Source: Amorphophallus konjac (taxonomy: Eukaryota; Streptophyta; Magnoliopsida; Alismatales; Araceae). From it: a stretch of 64,000 bases of DNA. How positions within the stretch are numbered: position 1 is the first letter of the stretch; each line of letters starts with the position of its first letter. The stretch is taken from NCBI GenBank assembly GCA_022559845.1, contig CM040118.1, positions 265,693,519 through 265,757,518 on the forward strand, in the 5' to 3' direction. Under the pieces are notes generated by a model. The model had not been told where the DNA came from. It made no database searches and was given only the letters and a program-made list of their open reading frames with translations. This document shows positions 45,661-57,521 of this stretch, piece by piece. The translations under genes were made by a program, and so were the position numbers.

Positions 45661-46371
45661 TTGGTACTTAACCGACACCATGTGAATGCCTTTGTCGTGA
45701 CTGTCTGTCACGTGGGGGTGTGGTGGGGCCACTATATAGTCCCCCATTCTGAGCTCATCCGTCTCAATCAGATCCTGAGCAATATCCTTGAAGACGTAGC
45801 AATCCTAGATGGGGTGGCCTAGTATTTGGTGATAAGGGCAGAACAAAGGGTCATCACTTCTGCGAGCATCCTGTGGCCTCTTGGACCTTGGGAGGGTGAC
45901 TTTGCCATAATAGCAGGCCCATTCGAAGATCCCTCGGGTTTTATTCCTCGGGAAGGAGTAGGGCCTCTGCATTCTCTCTTGTAATGTAGGATTCCGGTAG
46001 GCCGGCCGTCCGACTAGGGAAACAGTTGCGCCTCTGGCCTCCTTTCTCCAGTGCATAGGGATGTTTAGGGTGGTGCTCGGGGACTGGTGCGTGCCAATGT
46101 TCTGCTGGCGGAGGATCCCTCCGATCAGGTCAGACACGAGTGCAGTCACTTCGGCCAGTCGGGCCTTCAACATCTTAATTTCCCGCTGTTGCTGGTAGCA
46201 CAGGGCAAAGAGGGCGGAGTCGCACCGAGGGAGGCCCGGGGTCCAGCTTGCTTCTCCGTCCTTTGCACCAGTATCAGACGAAGGCAACGGTGGCTCTTTG
46301 CTGTAGTCATTCGGGGTTGGTCCCTCAGGGGAGGACAGGGCCTTCCCCTTCTTCCTGCAGGGGGGTGGATT
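45661..46371 (-). pseudogene. Second gag-like zinc-knuckle segment between protease and RT (element B)
   Basis: This segment, in frame between TAG 46,372 and the RT linker, opens with a helical stretch (QQREIKMLKARLAEVTALVS) and then reads LQERMQRPYSFPRNKTRGIFEWACYY, LPRSKRPQDARRSDDP, FCPYHQILGHPI, TAG 45,805, DCYVFKDIAQDLIETDELRMGDY. The same order occurs in this element's gag (REKMRNKLYSFPRDKSRILFEWATRY; LPEPKRPGDIKRKDDP; FCPYHQMLGHTIEECYIFKDVIE; GELDMGEH). It looks like a diverged duplicate of the gag C-terminal part with its CX2HX4HX4C knuckle, placed after protease. Even the helical lead resembles QQYQREIELLRKQLTD of gag. Confidence 0.75.
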
Positions 46372-47592
46372 CTATAGGAATACCTCTTCATCCTTCTCTT
46401 CATTGGCCGAAGGCTTAAGGTGCTGGCGACCTTCAACCTCTTGTGGGCCTACGACGCCTGTGAGGCTGCTGCCATTCGGAGCCGAGACTGATATCATGTC
46501 GACTTCGAAGGAGTCTTCCAGTGAAAAACCTAATCCTAGATACCGGGTGATTTGCAGCAATCTCCGGTCCAGGTTTGGTGGGTTCCACATCTTCTTAAAC
46601 ATGTCCTTCCGACTGGAGAGCTGGCGAAAGGGGACCCCTTGTTTCCTGGTCATTATGGCTACACGGCCAGTCATGTCGGGCAGTCCCGTGATCGGGACGA
46701 GCGGGTCATGCAGTTCGTCGGGGAGTTTACAATCATCGTCCCCTCTGAACGGATGCTCTTTAGCCACATAGAAAGTAGTGGACCGTCCTCCGGGGTTAGG
46801 CACCTCAAAGGTCCTCAGTGGTTCAACCACTTGGCAGTCAACTTCTGCGAGAGGCTTCATGATCCCAAGCGGGACCCTGATGTCCTCCAGCAAGTCTTCG
46901 AGGTGTGGCAACCCCAGTGCAGGGTAGATGGAAAGGGGAGTTGCTTTGAATACTCCTTCTGCCCCAGAAACAAATGACACTTGACGGGGAGCTACATAAA
47001 TTGGCGGTGGTGGAGGGAACCAGCTGTCGGGCTCTGCCTTCTTCTTTCCCTTGTCCATGGTGATTTGGGGAACTTGCCTCGGCTTCTCTAGATACAAATT
47101 GGCGTCTGAGAGATGACATTCGAACACCTCAAAAGGGTGGAGGTCAGCGAAGATCCTCTCCTCCTTCCCATTGTCGGGGTACTTGATGCATTGATGCGAA
47201 GTAGATGGCACTACCCTGTTTTGGTGCAACCAGGGCCGGCCGAGCAATGCTTTGTAAGAGGTACTGGAGTTAATCACATGAAACTGGACCTTAGTTGTGA
47301 AATCACCAAGAGAGAGGTTAAACTCGGCAATCCCCATGGGGACCTCGCACTTCTGGTTGAAGCCAGCAATCTTAACATTCTTGACCTCGACCAAGTGTAC
47401 ACCAAAGTAATGTTTCTGGTATATCCGGTAGGGGAGTATGTTCACTGCCGCCCCAGGGTCAATCAATACTCTGTTGATGGGATGCCCATTCAACTGCCCC
47501 CTCATATAGAGTGACATGTTGTGACTGCAGGTAGGTAGGAGCATGTCTTCTTCTGTGAAAGCCACAGCTACCTCTGGTGACATTTCTGCAAG
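46372..47592 (-). pseudogene. Element B aspartic protease
   Basis: The active site reads RVLIDPGAAVNILP near 47,455 (family DTGA/DSGA, here DPG). It is followed by VKNVKIAGFNQKCEVPMGIAEFNLSLGD and ALLGRPWLHQNRVVPSTSHQCIKY. The catalytic Asp is kept but the next residue is Pro. A Pro-rich tail leads to TAG 46,372. The upstream junction with gag is split by the SIRE insertion, and the two sides are not in the same frame when the insertion is removed, so a programmed or mutational frameshift lies near the insertion point. Confidence 0.85.
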
Positions 47593-48654
47593 GCAAGTGT
47601 TGGGACGCTAAAGGGTGATCTAGAGGGGGGTGAATAGATCAATCACCCATTAAAAAATTACTGCAACAGAATCAAATGCGGAATGAAAACTTCTACTAAA
47701 CAGATAGTGGGCACAATGCGAATGCCACCCAGAACAGATGAAGAACCGTCCTAAGCATACATCTACTGTGCGAAGATAGAAATATAGAAGCTAGGCAAAC
47801 CACAAAACAATCACACAGTAGACAAAGGCTTTTAGGTGGTTCGGTCCTCCAGACCTACATCCACCCCACACTCAACCCGAGTGTGGCTTACTACTGACTC
47901 ACAACTTGAACAGCTGGGCATCACAGCTTGCCTTACAACCGCTGGGCAACACAGCTTGCCGTCTGAGGAATCCTCCTCGCCCCGCTGAGCAACACAGCTT
48001 GCTGTCCAGTGGAATCCTCCACTGCAAACCGCTGGGCAATACAGCTTAGCCGTCCAGAGGCAGCACCTCTGCAATCCGCTGACTAACAGCTTGACAAAAG
48101 GAAGTTCAAAAGAAAACAAAAGATGGGAGTAAACAGCATCAGAAAGCTGTAAGCACTAAGCACAGAATATGGCTCTTAAAGAGCTGACTGGAGTGGATCT
48201 GATCCAACTTCCAGCAAGAACAGATCTCCCTCGATCTCACTCTCTTTCTTCACTCTCTCTCTTCTCAACTCCTTCACGTCTACTTCTCTCCTCTCTTCTT
48301 TCTCTCCACACTCTGCTCGAGCTCTCTATCTCTCACTTTTTCTCTTCTGCTTCTTCTCTCTTTCTTTTCTTCTTCTTCTGCTGGATCGTGGAAGCTCTCT
48401 CTCCTTCTAATTCTTCTCTCAGCTTCTGCTCCCTAGCTTCGATCATAATCAACCTCCATCTGAAGACGAAGGCTCTATTATATACCAGCAGCAGTAGCAG
48501 CAGCAGGGCGCGTGTGGCTTCCACAGTTCCCGCCCTAAGAATTCAGACCACGTGGCAGCATCCAGCAGGCTGTCAGTACACGTGTCCTTATCTGGACATT
48601 CTCCTTATCCTTGGATCACGTGCCCAGCACCAGTACGCTCAGCAACTGGAGTTA

Positions 48655-49065
48655 GATGGCGTCAACTCACTTGCTCCAAGGAGTTGACGCAGCCACCAGA
48701 GATCTTCAACCTTTTTAACTGCTGCGTCGACTCCATCAGCCTGCTGCGTTGACGCATTGAAGACAGCCAGAGATAAGTTGCCCCTTTCTTGAACTGCTGC
48801 GTCGACGCTGCCAGTTGGTGGCGTTGACGCACGAACATGTACATTTATATACTGGCGTCTCTTTAGCTGTTGCGTCGACGCTGCTCAATTGTGGCGTTGA
48901 CGCAGTGGAATAGCCTGTGAAGCTGAATGCTTCTTCAACTGCTGCGTCGACACTGCTTGATCAATGCGTTGACGCACCAGAGTAATCCACAAGCTTCTTT
49001 CTTGAATTTTTGAACTACTGCGTCCACGCTACTTGATCAAGGCGTTGACGCACTAGAATAGTCCA
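48655..49065. repeat. Repeated GCGTCGACGC ... GCGTTGACGC pairs in SIRE LTR
   Basis: Six times in 400 bases a near-palindrome of the form TGCGTCGACGC is followed 18-22 bases later by GCGTTGACGCA; further copies are at 49,888-49,990. Each half is nearly self-complementary and the halves complement one another. The right LTR has the same series at 55,996-56,390, with one site changed to GCTTTTACGC. Confidence 0.85.
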
Positions 49066-49196
49066 GGAGCTTCTTTCTAGATTGTTTGAACTGATGTGTC
49101 CACGTGTCAGCATTTCAACCTCTTGGATCACGTGCCAAGTCTTGATGGCCTGAATCATCTGCAGACAGATAGAGGAAAATGAACTTAGTTCAAACA

Positions 49197-49810
49197 ATTG
49201 TATATACTTAAGCAGAGTTGCCATTGTATGGACTTGATGCAGTGCAGCGAGTGTACAGACTTGGTAAACCAAGGTCCAGTGTATAGACTTGGTAAAGTTC
49301 AGGACTCTAACAACGAGTGTATAGAGTTGAAGCCTGACAACCCAATGTGTAGACTTGAAGCTCGACAGGCTGACAATGCATGTACTTGCTCAGTGTATGG
49401 ACTTGAATAAAAGAGCATGCAATGTATATACTTCATGTTATGAAGCAAGGAATACACTTAGCTGAAGACTGCCAGTCGATGTATAGACATGGCATCAAAC
49501 CCAGTGTATAGACTTTATGCGTGAAGCAGCACAAGGAATAAGTGTGTAGACTTGGATATGTGAAGGCTACAGTGAAGGAATGTACACACTTGACCGAATC
49601 AAAGGCAAATCGAGTGTACAGACTTCATGCCATGAGACGCTGAATGAGACAGTAGGCTGTACAGACTTTCCAAAGATGCAGACTCTGTACAGACTTCAAC
49701 TCAACCATGCATAATGTAGTCTGATGTGTATACTTTGAGACCGACAGCCAATGTATAGACTTTACGAACAACACGGACCAAAGTGTATAGACTATATGAA
49801 TTGACTCTGC
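49197..49810 (+). repeat. RTGTAYAGACTTG motif array in SIRE 3' LTR
   Basis: About 20 copies of the motif that fills the solo LTR at 35,816-37,640, in the same orientation relative to the LTR and with similar spacing. The matching array in the 5' LTR is at 56,535-57,145. Confidence 0.9.
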
Positions 49811-50184
49811 ATGAGACACTCAGATGGACAGTGATTAGGCTAATGCATGAAGCAAAGCAAGAGCTCTTTCAAAACAAATCCAATGCGTCAACGCATTGAG
49901 TCCACTGCGTCGACGCACCAGGTGGAAGCTTTTATAGACCAGCTCTGGGACAGACCAGTGAGTTGACGCAATGATCCCATGCGTCAACGCATCATGCAAT
50001 ATTCATGCAAACTCATGAATTCAATGCTGTATATCAGACGCAGTCCTATGCAATCATATCAGCAGCCATATTCAAAACACAATATCATAATGCACTGACT
50101 GTGTTGTAATCATCAAAACAAATCACAAATCAGCATGCTATCATCAAAACACAATGCACATGCTTGTGCCTAAGAGGCACAACA

Positions 50185-50198
50185 TTCTCCCCCTTTTT
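50185..50198 (-). promoter_or_regulatory. Polypurine tract of the SIRE element
   Basis: On the minus strand AAAAAGGGGGAGAA ends directly at the LTR start TGTTGTGCC. This is the usual SIRE/Maximus form. Confidence 0.9.
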
Positions 50199-52415
50199 GA
50201 TGATGGCAACACAATGTGACAGTGAGTCACACAAGATTTTCTCCCCCTTGGACATGATCAAAAAGGGAAAAACATGAAAAACAAGAGTACACAGTGCATT
50301 ATGCATGCAAATTCCTCTAGAACATTCTCCCCCTGAATGTAAGACTCCCCCTAAGTAATAGCTCCCCCTTTGAGAAGGAATATGAACAGATAAACAAGGA
50401 AGAGAAGGTAGGAGGGTCACTTGACAACAGCTGAATCATAGGTTCAGAAGGGAAGCATGATTATAAACAACTGTTAAAGTATAAGAATCAGTAGCATATA
50501 ATTTTGACAAAAATTCAGGTTTAACAGTGATAAATCTTGAGTAAAACATTTGACCCCTGAACAAGAGTTTATAGATTCCATTTATAGCAATGAATCTAGG
50601 GCACATGGTATTAATAGATAAGTCAGAAATAATACCCTTTTGTGAATTAAACAAGGAAATTCAAGAGAGGCAACTTGAACATGTATTGATAAAAACAATT
50701 TTCACTCATTGATTTTTGATTTTTCGAAAGGTTACAGCAGTTTGATTTTCACTTTTGAATTTTTCAGAACCTGAACTAAGTAAATAGATCAGTGGCATTT
50801 ATGCTGTTGACATTAGGTGTACACCTTGATCAGAGACAGATACCCCCAGTTACTAGGCATAAACTACTAGACCTATTTCAGATCAGAACCCACAAAGGAT
50901 AGTCTTCACTTTTGACATTAAGGGTACACCTTGATTAGAGGCCAGCACCCTCAGTTACTTGGTGAGGACTCCCCCTATAGATTTGACCCTATGAACAGAG
51001 ATATTCTGAAGCACCTCATGACATGTGAATTCTCCTGCTTCTTTGGGGGAGTTCACAGTTTCTCAGTGCAATCAGCCATTGCTCTGTCACTTTGTTTAGC
51101 TCATAGCATTTATGATCTTATTTACTGCTGCCTTTATCTCTTTTAGAGTGATTGTTTGAAAAATAGTACACACTCTTATTCACCTTTTCTAGAAATTTCC
51201 AGATCAACACATTAGGCATTACAAAACTTTTTCTATTTTAGCCATGAGACAAAGATTAAGAGCTATAAAAGTTTTCTTTTATCTCAAATTCTGAAGTGCA
51301 GACACTTCACTCTCCAATTTATAAAGGTTAAACCTTTAGTTCCTTTCAATTTGTAAGTGTGATTCTTATAAGTGAACAATTGCAATAATCACCATTCAAT
51401 GTACTAAACCAGATGCAAAGCTGTTGTTTAGTGAAAATGATGGGGAAAAGATAGCAATTGGCAATATGGTTCAATGAGCAACTGATGTCAAAGAATATGA
51501 ATCATTTGAATGAGAACACTGAGAGGTGAATAGGATTCAATGAATTGAATAGAACTCTCAGCTCCCCCTGACATCATGATGCAAGAGATATGCTATTCAA
51601 CATACTGTCCTACATGCAGACTATGCACCATGGATACATGAGACAAGTATGCAATCAATTCAGGTTTATGCATCTAAGTTATAAGCATTTTCATCCTTTT
51701 TCAGATTTTTCAACATATGATGCAGTGCACTGTTCTACATAAAGACAGGACCCATGGTGCTTGGCGGAGAACCTGGTCTCAAAGACCATCTCACACATGG
51801 TAGAAACCTCCGGGTAGATTCCCTGCCTTTTAGTAACTTACCATTTTTATACCAAAGTGGTCATGCAAAGAAATACAGTGCAAAGCTATCCTATATGCAT
51901 TGAACAATTTCATTGACAGTCATACAAATGATGTATGCATACATTAGACACATGCATTGACTGTATGTACTAACTGAATCATTCACAATCAGCAAGTTAT
52001 GCATTTAATAACAAGCATGCAATGCATTGACACAAAACACATGCATCGACTCTATACATTAAAGAACCGTTTAGCCTAGTGCAAAATGCAGTGCATCTAG
52101 CATCTCATTCATTTAGTGCAAACAACAGCATGAGAAGAGCATCAAATATATTCAGAATTGAATTCAGTGAAGAGATCATCAAAATTCAGACAAGCAGATC
52201 AACATGAAATTTACAATTCAGTTCTGAAGGTAAATCACTTACCTGCTTTACCAGATTGATTTATTTTTACCCTTGGTGTTGCATCAGATTTTTGACAAGG
52301 CCTCCAATTTCCTTCAGCTCTTAGGATTTTGGCCCTGCCTCTTGTCATATGCCTGAAGTAGCTTTTTCTGTTTCATCAGTTTGTTCCCGGCTACCAGACA
52401 TACCTGCAAACACAC
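50199..52415 (-). other. Gene-less 3' part of the SIRE element
   Basis: No coding frame is supported. The core CTCCCCCT (AGGGGGAG on the sense strand) recurs at 50,241, 50,327, 50,345, 50,362, 50,969 and 51,562. An imperfect duplication of about 110 bp (TTGACATTAGGTGTACACCTTGAT... and TTGACATTAAGGGTACACCTTGAT...) spans 50,808-50,970. In complete SIRE elements pol and an env-like frame would lie around here. Confidence 0.65.
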
Positions 52416-54887
52416 TTAGGGAGCAGGTTTTGGAACCCAAGATATATTGGGCCCCAAGACAGAACCAGATACTTGAGAGTGAAAACATGACAATAACTGT
52501 TTAGGGATCCACATTTGTGTAAAGATGGAAGGTTTGGTGGATTCTACAGCTTGAGAGTTCTTTTTGTTATTTTTCTTTTTCTCAGCACCAACAGGTTTAG
52601 TTTTCTTTTTCTGGTGCTTTGATGGTTGTTGTGTAGTCCTGGCATTCATTTTATTAAAAACGTTTTTATTTTTCTGCCAGTGCCTTGGCCAATGAATGTA
52701 CTGGAAGTTGTGGCCCAAATTGGTCCTAGGCTGACCAAAAAACCTTTGGTGACTAGGACTCCATGTCCTAAACTGACTATCCCATCTCCTAGCTGGCTGA
52801 GGTCTATATGGCTGATACCAAGTGGGGAAATTCTGATACCCGAACCTCATGTGTACAGGGTTCCACCCAAGCCTATTAAGTGGTTGAGGATGAAAGTTAT
52901 GATAGACTTGGGCTCTAGGGAAATAGGGATGAGCAAATGGGTTCCTAGCTGCACTTGGTCTCCCTGCCACCTTTGACCTTCTAGGTTTCTGAACAGACTT
53001 ATATTGGGTCTTTTTCTGAGCAGTTGATGGTGATGGAGACTTAGCAGCCTTGGGCTGGGGTTTTGATGTGTTAGCTGGCTGACCCCTAGCCTTGGACTTA
53101 TCCTTGGAAGAAGAGCATGCAGCTCTAGGCTCTACAACTTTCTGCTTTCCCTTGTCCTTAGCATTGGACACTTTTAATTTAGCATTATTGAAGGCAAATT
53201 TTTCATTGACCATTTTTATGAGTGGTCCGCTATTCTTTTCTCCCACACATGAAATGGTTTTCAATTCAAAGCTCTTTTTAGCTAAGGGATTAAAACCAAG
53301 ACCCTCCTTTCTGAAATTAACTTTTGACCCTAGTAAGGCATTTAGATTTTCACTTCCTTGGGTCATGCTTTCAATGATTTTCATTTTGTCAGAGTTTTCA
53401 TTTTCCAGATTTTCAATAGTTTTCTTTAATTCAGCATTCACTGACAAAACAGCTTCATATTTTTCATTTGAAGTCTTTATTTCATTTTCAGACTTCTGAA
53501 TTTTCAATTTCAACTCATCAACAACATTTTTCAGCAAATTATTTTCTTTCCTACAATCAATCACAACATGCTTTAATTCATCAAAATCAGAACATGCATT
53601 TTTCAATTTGTCATTCTCTGATTGTAAGCATGCAACTATATCAGAGAGAGATTTATCATTAACCAGAGAATTCATTTTCTTCTTTAAGAGTCTGTTTTCC
53701 TTCTTAATATCATTAGCTTTATCTAACAGGTCTCCATAAGCATCTGCCCAATCAGAAATAGTGTAATGTTCGAAAAGGGATGATACCTGATCAGACTCTT
53801 CTTCTTCATCTCCATTTATAGCCATCAAGCAGAAGTCCTTTTCTGATTTTCCACTATCTGAGGAAGTGCTCAGTGTGCCTTCTTCCTCATCACTCCATGT
53901 ACTGACCATGGCCTTTCTCTTTGGCGCCTTCTTCCATGGTCTTCCTTTCATTTTCTGTAACTCTGGACAATCAGCCTTCATATGACCTGTCTTCCTGTAA
54001 TGATAACAAGCATTAACATCAGATTTTTTAGCAGGGTTAAATTTATACCTATTTTGCTTCTTGCTGTGGTATTTTCTATAGAGATTCTTCCCTTCTCTTC
54101 TAAGAAATCTACTGAACTCTTTTGTGATCATAGCTATTTCATCCTTTTCAAGATCTGATCCAGATGAATTCCGATCACTGGATGATCCAATGCTGCTGGA
54201 CTGTTTTGAGCAGCCATGCTTGGCCTTCAGAGCAATAGGCTTCCTGTTTTCAAGCTCTTCAGCTTGTAGTAAATTCATCTCGTACGCCATCAAGGAACCT
54301 ATCAGCTCATTGGGTTTCAACTTTTGTAGATCTTTTGACTCCTCAACCACTGTTGCTTTGGTATGCCATATAGGAGTCAACGATCGAAGGATCTTCCTTA
54401 CAACTTCATGATCAGTATAACTCTTTCCCAGATTTCTTAGACCATTTGTGATGATGGTCAGACGAGCATACATTTCGGTCACTGTCTCACCAGGCTTCAT
54501 CCGAAATGCTTCATACTTTGACACTAGCATATTTGCCCTCGTCTCTCTCACTTCAGATGTTCCCTCATAGATAACTTCGAGGGTATCCCACATCTCCTTC
54601 GCTGTCTTGCAGGATGACACTCTGTCAAATTCAGTGGGATGGAGTGCACACTGAATGGCCTTGATAGCGCTCCAATTCAGAGTAGATTTCCGGACTTCTT
54701 CTCTGGTTCATAATTCCTCATTCTCATGTAGCTCATAAGGACCTTTGCTCACAATTTTCCATACCTCGTAATCTTTGGCTCTGAGGAAGACTTGCATCCG
54801 GTTCTTCCAATATGGGAAGTTGGAACCATCGAAGAATGGTGGCTTCGTAGTGGACTGACCCTCAGCTGATAGCCCTCTAGCATCCAT
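52416..54887 (-). pseudogene. SIRE gag (UBN2-type), one nonsense codon
   Basis: The frame begins at ATG 54,887 (MDARGLSAEGQSTTKPPFFDG), 43 bases after the primer site, and runs 824 codons to 52,416 with a single in-frame TGA at 54,708-54,710, in a position where CGA would be one transition away. The N-terminal half is the copia gag fold (NFPYWKNRMQVFLRA; EMWDTLEVIYEG; SKYEAFRMKPGETVTEMYARL). The zinc knuckle near 54,000 reads CYHYRKTGHMKADC, with the second Cys of CX2CX4HX4C changed to Tyr. A long coiled-coil region (53,400-53,800) and a basic, Gln/Pro-rich tail follow. Gag would form the particle that packages element RNA. Confidence 0.9.
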
Positions 54888-54929
54888 GGCCGATCCTCTT
54901 TAGGATGTTAGTCCTGCACAAAGAGTTAG

Positions 54930-54941
54930 GCTCTGATACCA
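54930..54941 (-). promoter_or_regulatory. Primer-binding site, initiator-Met tRNA
   Basis: TGGTATCAGAGC on the minus strand, three bases after the LTR end. This is the standard plant copia primer site complementary to the 3' end of initiator tRNA-Met. Confidence 0.95.
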
Positions 54942-54944
54942 ATT

Positions 54945-57521
54945 TGTTGGGACGCTAAAGGGTGATCTAGAGGGGGGTGAATAGATCAATCACCCGTTAA
55001 AAAATTACTGCAACAGAATCAAATGCGGAATGAAAGCTTCTACTAAACAGATAGTGGGCACAATGCGAATGCCACCCAGAACAGATGAAGAACCGTCCTA
55101 AGCATACATCTACTGTGCGAAGATAGAAATATAGAAGCTAGGCAAACCACAAAACAATCACACAGTAGACAAAGGCTTTTAGGTGGTTCGGTCCTCCAGA
55201 CCTACATCCACCCCACACTCAACCCGAGTGTGGCTTACTGCTGACTCACAGCTTGAACAGCTGGGCATCACAGCTTGCCTTACAACCGCTGGGCAACACA
55301 GCTTGCCGTCCGAGGAATCCTCCTCGCCCCGCTGAGCAACACAGCTTGCTGTCCAGTGGAATCCTCCACTGCAAACTGCTGGGCAATACAGCTTAGCCGT
55401 CCAGAGGCAGCACCTCTGCAATCCGCTGACTAACAGCTTGACAAAAGGAAGTTCAAAAGAAAACAAAAGATGGGAGTAAACAGCATCGGAAAGCTGTAAG
55501 CACTAAGCACAGAATATGGCTCTTAAAGAGCTGACTGGATTGGATCTGATCCAACTTCCAGCAAGAATAGATCTCCCTTGATCTCACTCTCTTTCTTCAC
55601 TCTCTCTCTTCTCAACTCCTTCACGTCTGCTTCTCTCCTCTCTTCTTTCTCTTCACACTCTGCTCGAGCTCTCTATCTCTCACTTTTTCTCTTCTGCTTC
55701 TTCTCTCTTTCTTTTCTTCTTCTTCTGCTGGATCGTGGAAGCTCTCTCTCCTTCTAATTCTTCTCTCAGCTTCTACTCCCTGGCTTCGATCACAATCAAC
55801 CTCCATCTGAAGACGAAGGCTCTATTATATACCAGCAGCAGCAAGGCGCGTGTGGCTTCCACAGTTCACGCCCTAAGAATTCGGACCACGTGGCAGCATC
55901 CAGCAGGCTGTCAGTACACGTGTCCTTATCTGGGCATTCTCCTTATCCTTGGATCACGTGCCCAGCACCAGTACGCTCAGCAACTGGAGTTAGATGGCGT
56001 CAACTCACTTGCTCCAAGGAGTTGACGCAGCCACCAGAGATCTTCAACCTTTTAACTGCTGCGTCGACTCCATCAGCCTGCTGCGTTGACGCATTGAAGA
56101 TAGCCAGAGATAAGTTGCCCCTTTCTTGAACTGCTGCGTCGACGCTGCCAGTTGGTGGCGTTGACGCACGAACAAGTACATTTGTATACTGGCGTCTCTT
56201 TAGCTATTGCATCGACGCTGCTCAATTATGGCGTTGACGCAGTGGAATAGCCTGTGAAGCTGAATGCTTCTTCAACTGCTGCGTCGACGCTGCTTGATCA
56301 ATGCTTTTACGCACCAGAGTAATCCACAAGCTTCTTTCTTGAATTTTTGAACTACTGCGTCCACGCTACTTGATCAAGGCGTTGACGCACCAGAATAGTC
56401 CAGGAGCTTCTTTCTAGATTGTTTGAACTGCTGTGTCCAGGTGTCAGCATTTCAGCCTCTTGGATCACGTGCCAAGTCTTGATGGCCTGAATCATCTGCA
56501 GACAGGCAGAGGAAAATGAACTTAGTTCAGACAATTGTATATACTTAAGCAGAGTTGCCATTGTATGGACTTGATGCAGTGCAGCGAGTGTACAGACTTG
56601 GTAAACCAAGGTCCAGTGTATAGACTTGGTAAAGTTCAGGACTCTAACAACGAGTGTATAGAGTTGAAGCCTGACAACCCAATGTGTAGACTTGAAGCTC
56701 GACAGGCTGACAATGCATGTACTTGCTCAGTGTATGGACTTGAATAAAAGATCATGCAATGTATATACTTCATGTTATGAAGCAAGGAATACACTTAGCT
56801 GAAGACTACCAGTCGATGTATAGACATGGCATCAAACCCAGTGTATAGACTTTATGCGTGAAGCAGCACAAGGAATAAGTGTGTAGACTTGGATATGTGA
56901 AGGCTACAGTGAAGGAATGTACACACTTGACCGAATCAAAGGCAAATCGAGTGTACAGACTTCATGCCATGAGACGCTGAATGAGACAGTAGGCTGTACA
57001 GACTTTCCAAAGATGCAGACTCTGTATAGACTTCAACTCAACCATGCATAATGTAGTCTGATGTGTAGACTTTGAGACCGACAGCCAATGTATAGACTTT
57101 ACGAACAACACGGACCAGAGTGTATAGACTATATGAATTGACTCTGCATGAGACACTCAGATGGACAATGATTAGGCTAATGCATGAAGCAAAGCAAGAG
57201 CTCTTTCAAAACAAATCCAATGCGTCAACGCATTGAGTCCACTGCGTCGACGCACCAGGTGGAAGCTTTTATAGACCAGCTCTGGGACAGACCAGTGAGT
57301 TGACGCAATGATCCCATGCGTCAACGCATCATGCAATATTCATGCAAACTCATGAATTCAATGCTGTATATCAGACGCAGTCTTATGCAATCATATCAGC
57401 AGCCATATTCAAAACACAATATCATAATGCACTGACTGTGTTGCAATCATCAAAACAAATCACAAATCAGCATGCTATCATCAAAACACAATGCACATGC
57501 TTGTGCCTAAGAGGCACAACA
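54945..57521 (-). mobile_element. 5' LTR of the SIRE element
   Basis: Near-identical to 47,598-50,184, with a few substitutions (for example CACCCG for CACCCA near 54,993, AAAGCTT for AAAACTT near 55,036) and small length differences such as fewer GCA repeats near 55,833. On the minus strand the TATA is at 55,823-55,831; the motif array is at 56,535-57,145. Confidence 0.93.

Larger units (their letters stand above)
47598..50184 (-). mobile_element. 3' LTR of the SIRE element
   Basis: In plus-strand reading it begins TGTTGGGACGCTAAAGGGTG and ends GAGGCACAACA. Layout: GATCTAGAGGGGGGTGAATAG; box TTTTAGGTGGTTCGGTC at 47,829; ACATCCACCCC; repeated GCTGGGCAACACAGCTTGCC units (47,925-48,090); a pyrimidine-rich stretch (48,230-48,380); a minus-strand TATA at 48,476-48,484; paired GCGTCGACGC/GCGTTGACGC sites (48,655-49,065 and 49,888-49,990); an RTGTAYAGACTT array (49,197-49,810). 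Confidence 0.93.

Noticed and set aside
50185..52415. Possible env-like gene in the SIRE 3' region
   Set aside because: Only frames shorter than about 75 residues, without signal peptide or membrane segments that I could support.
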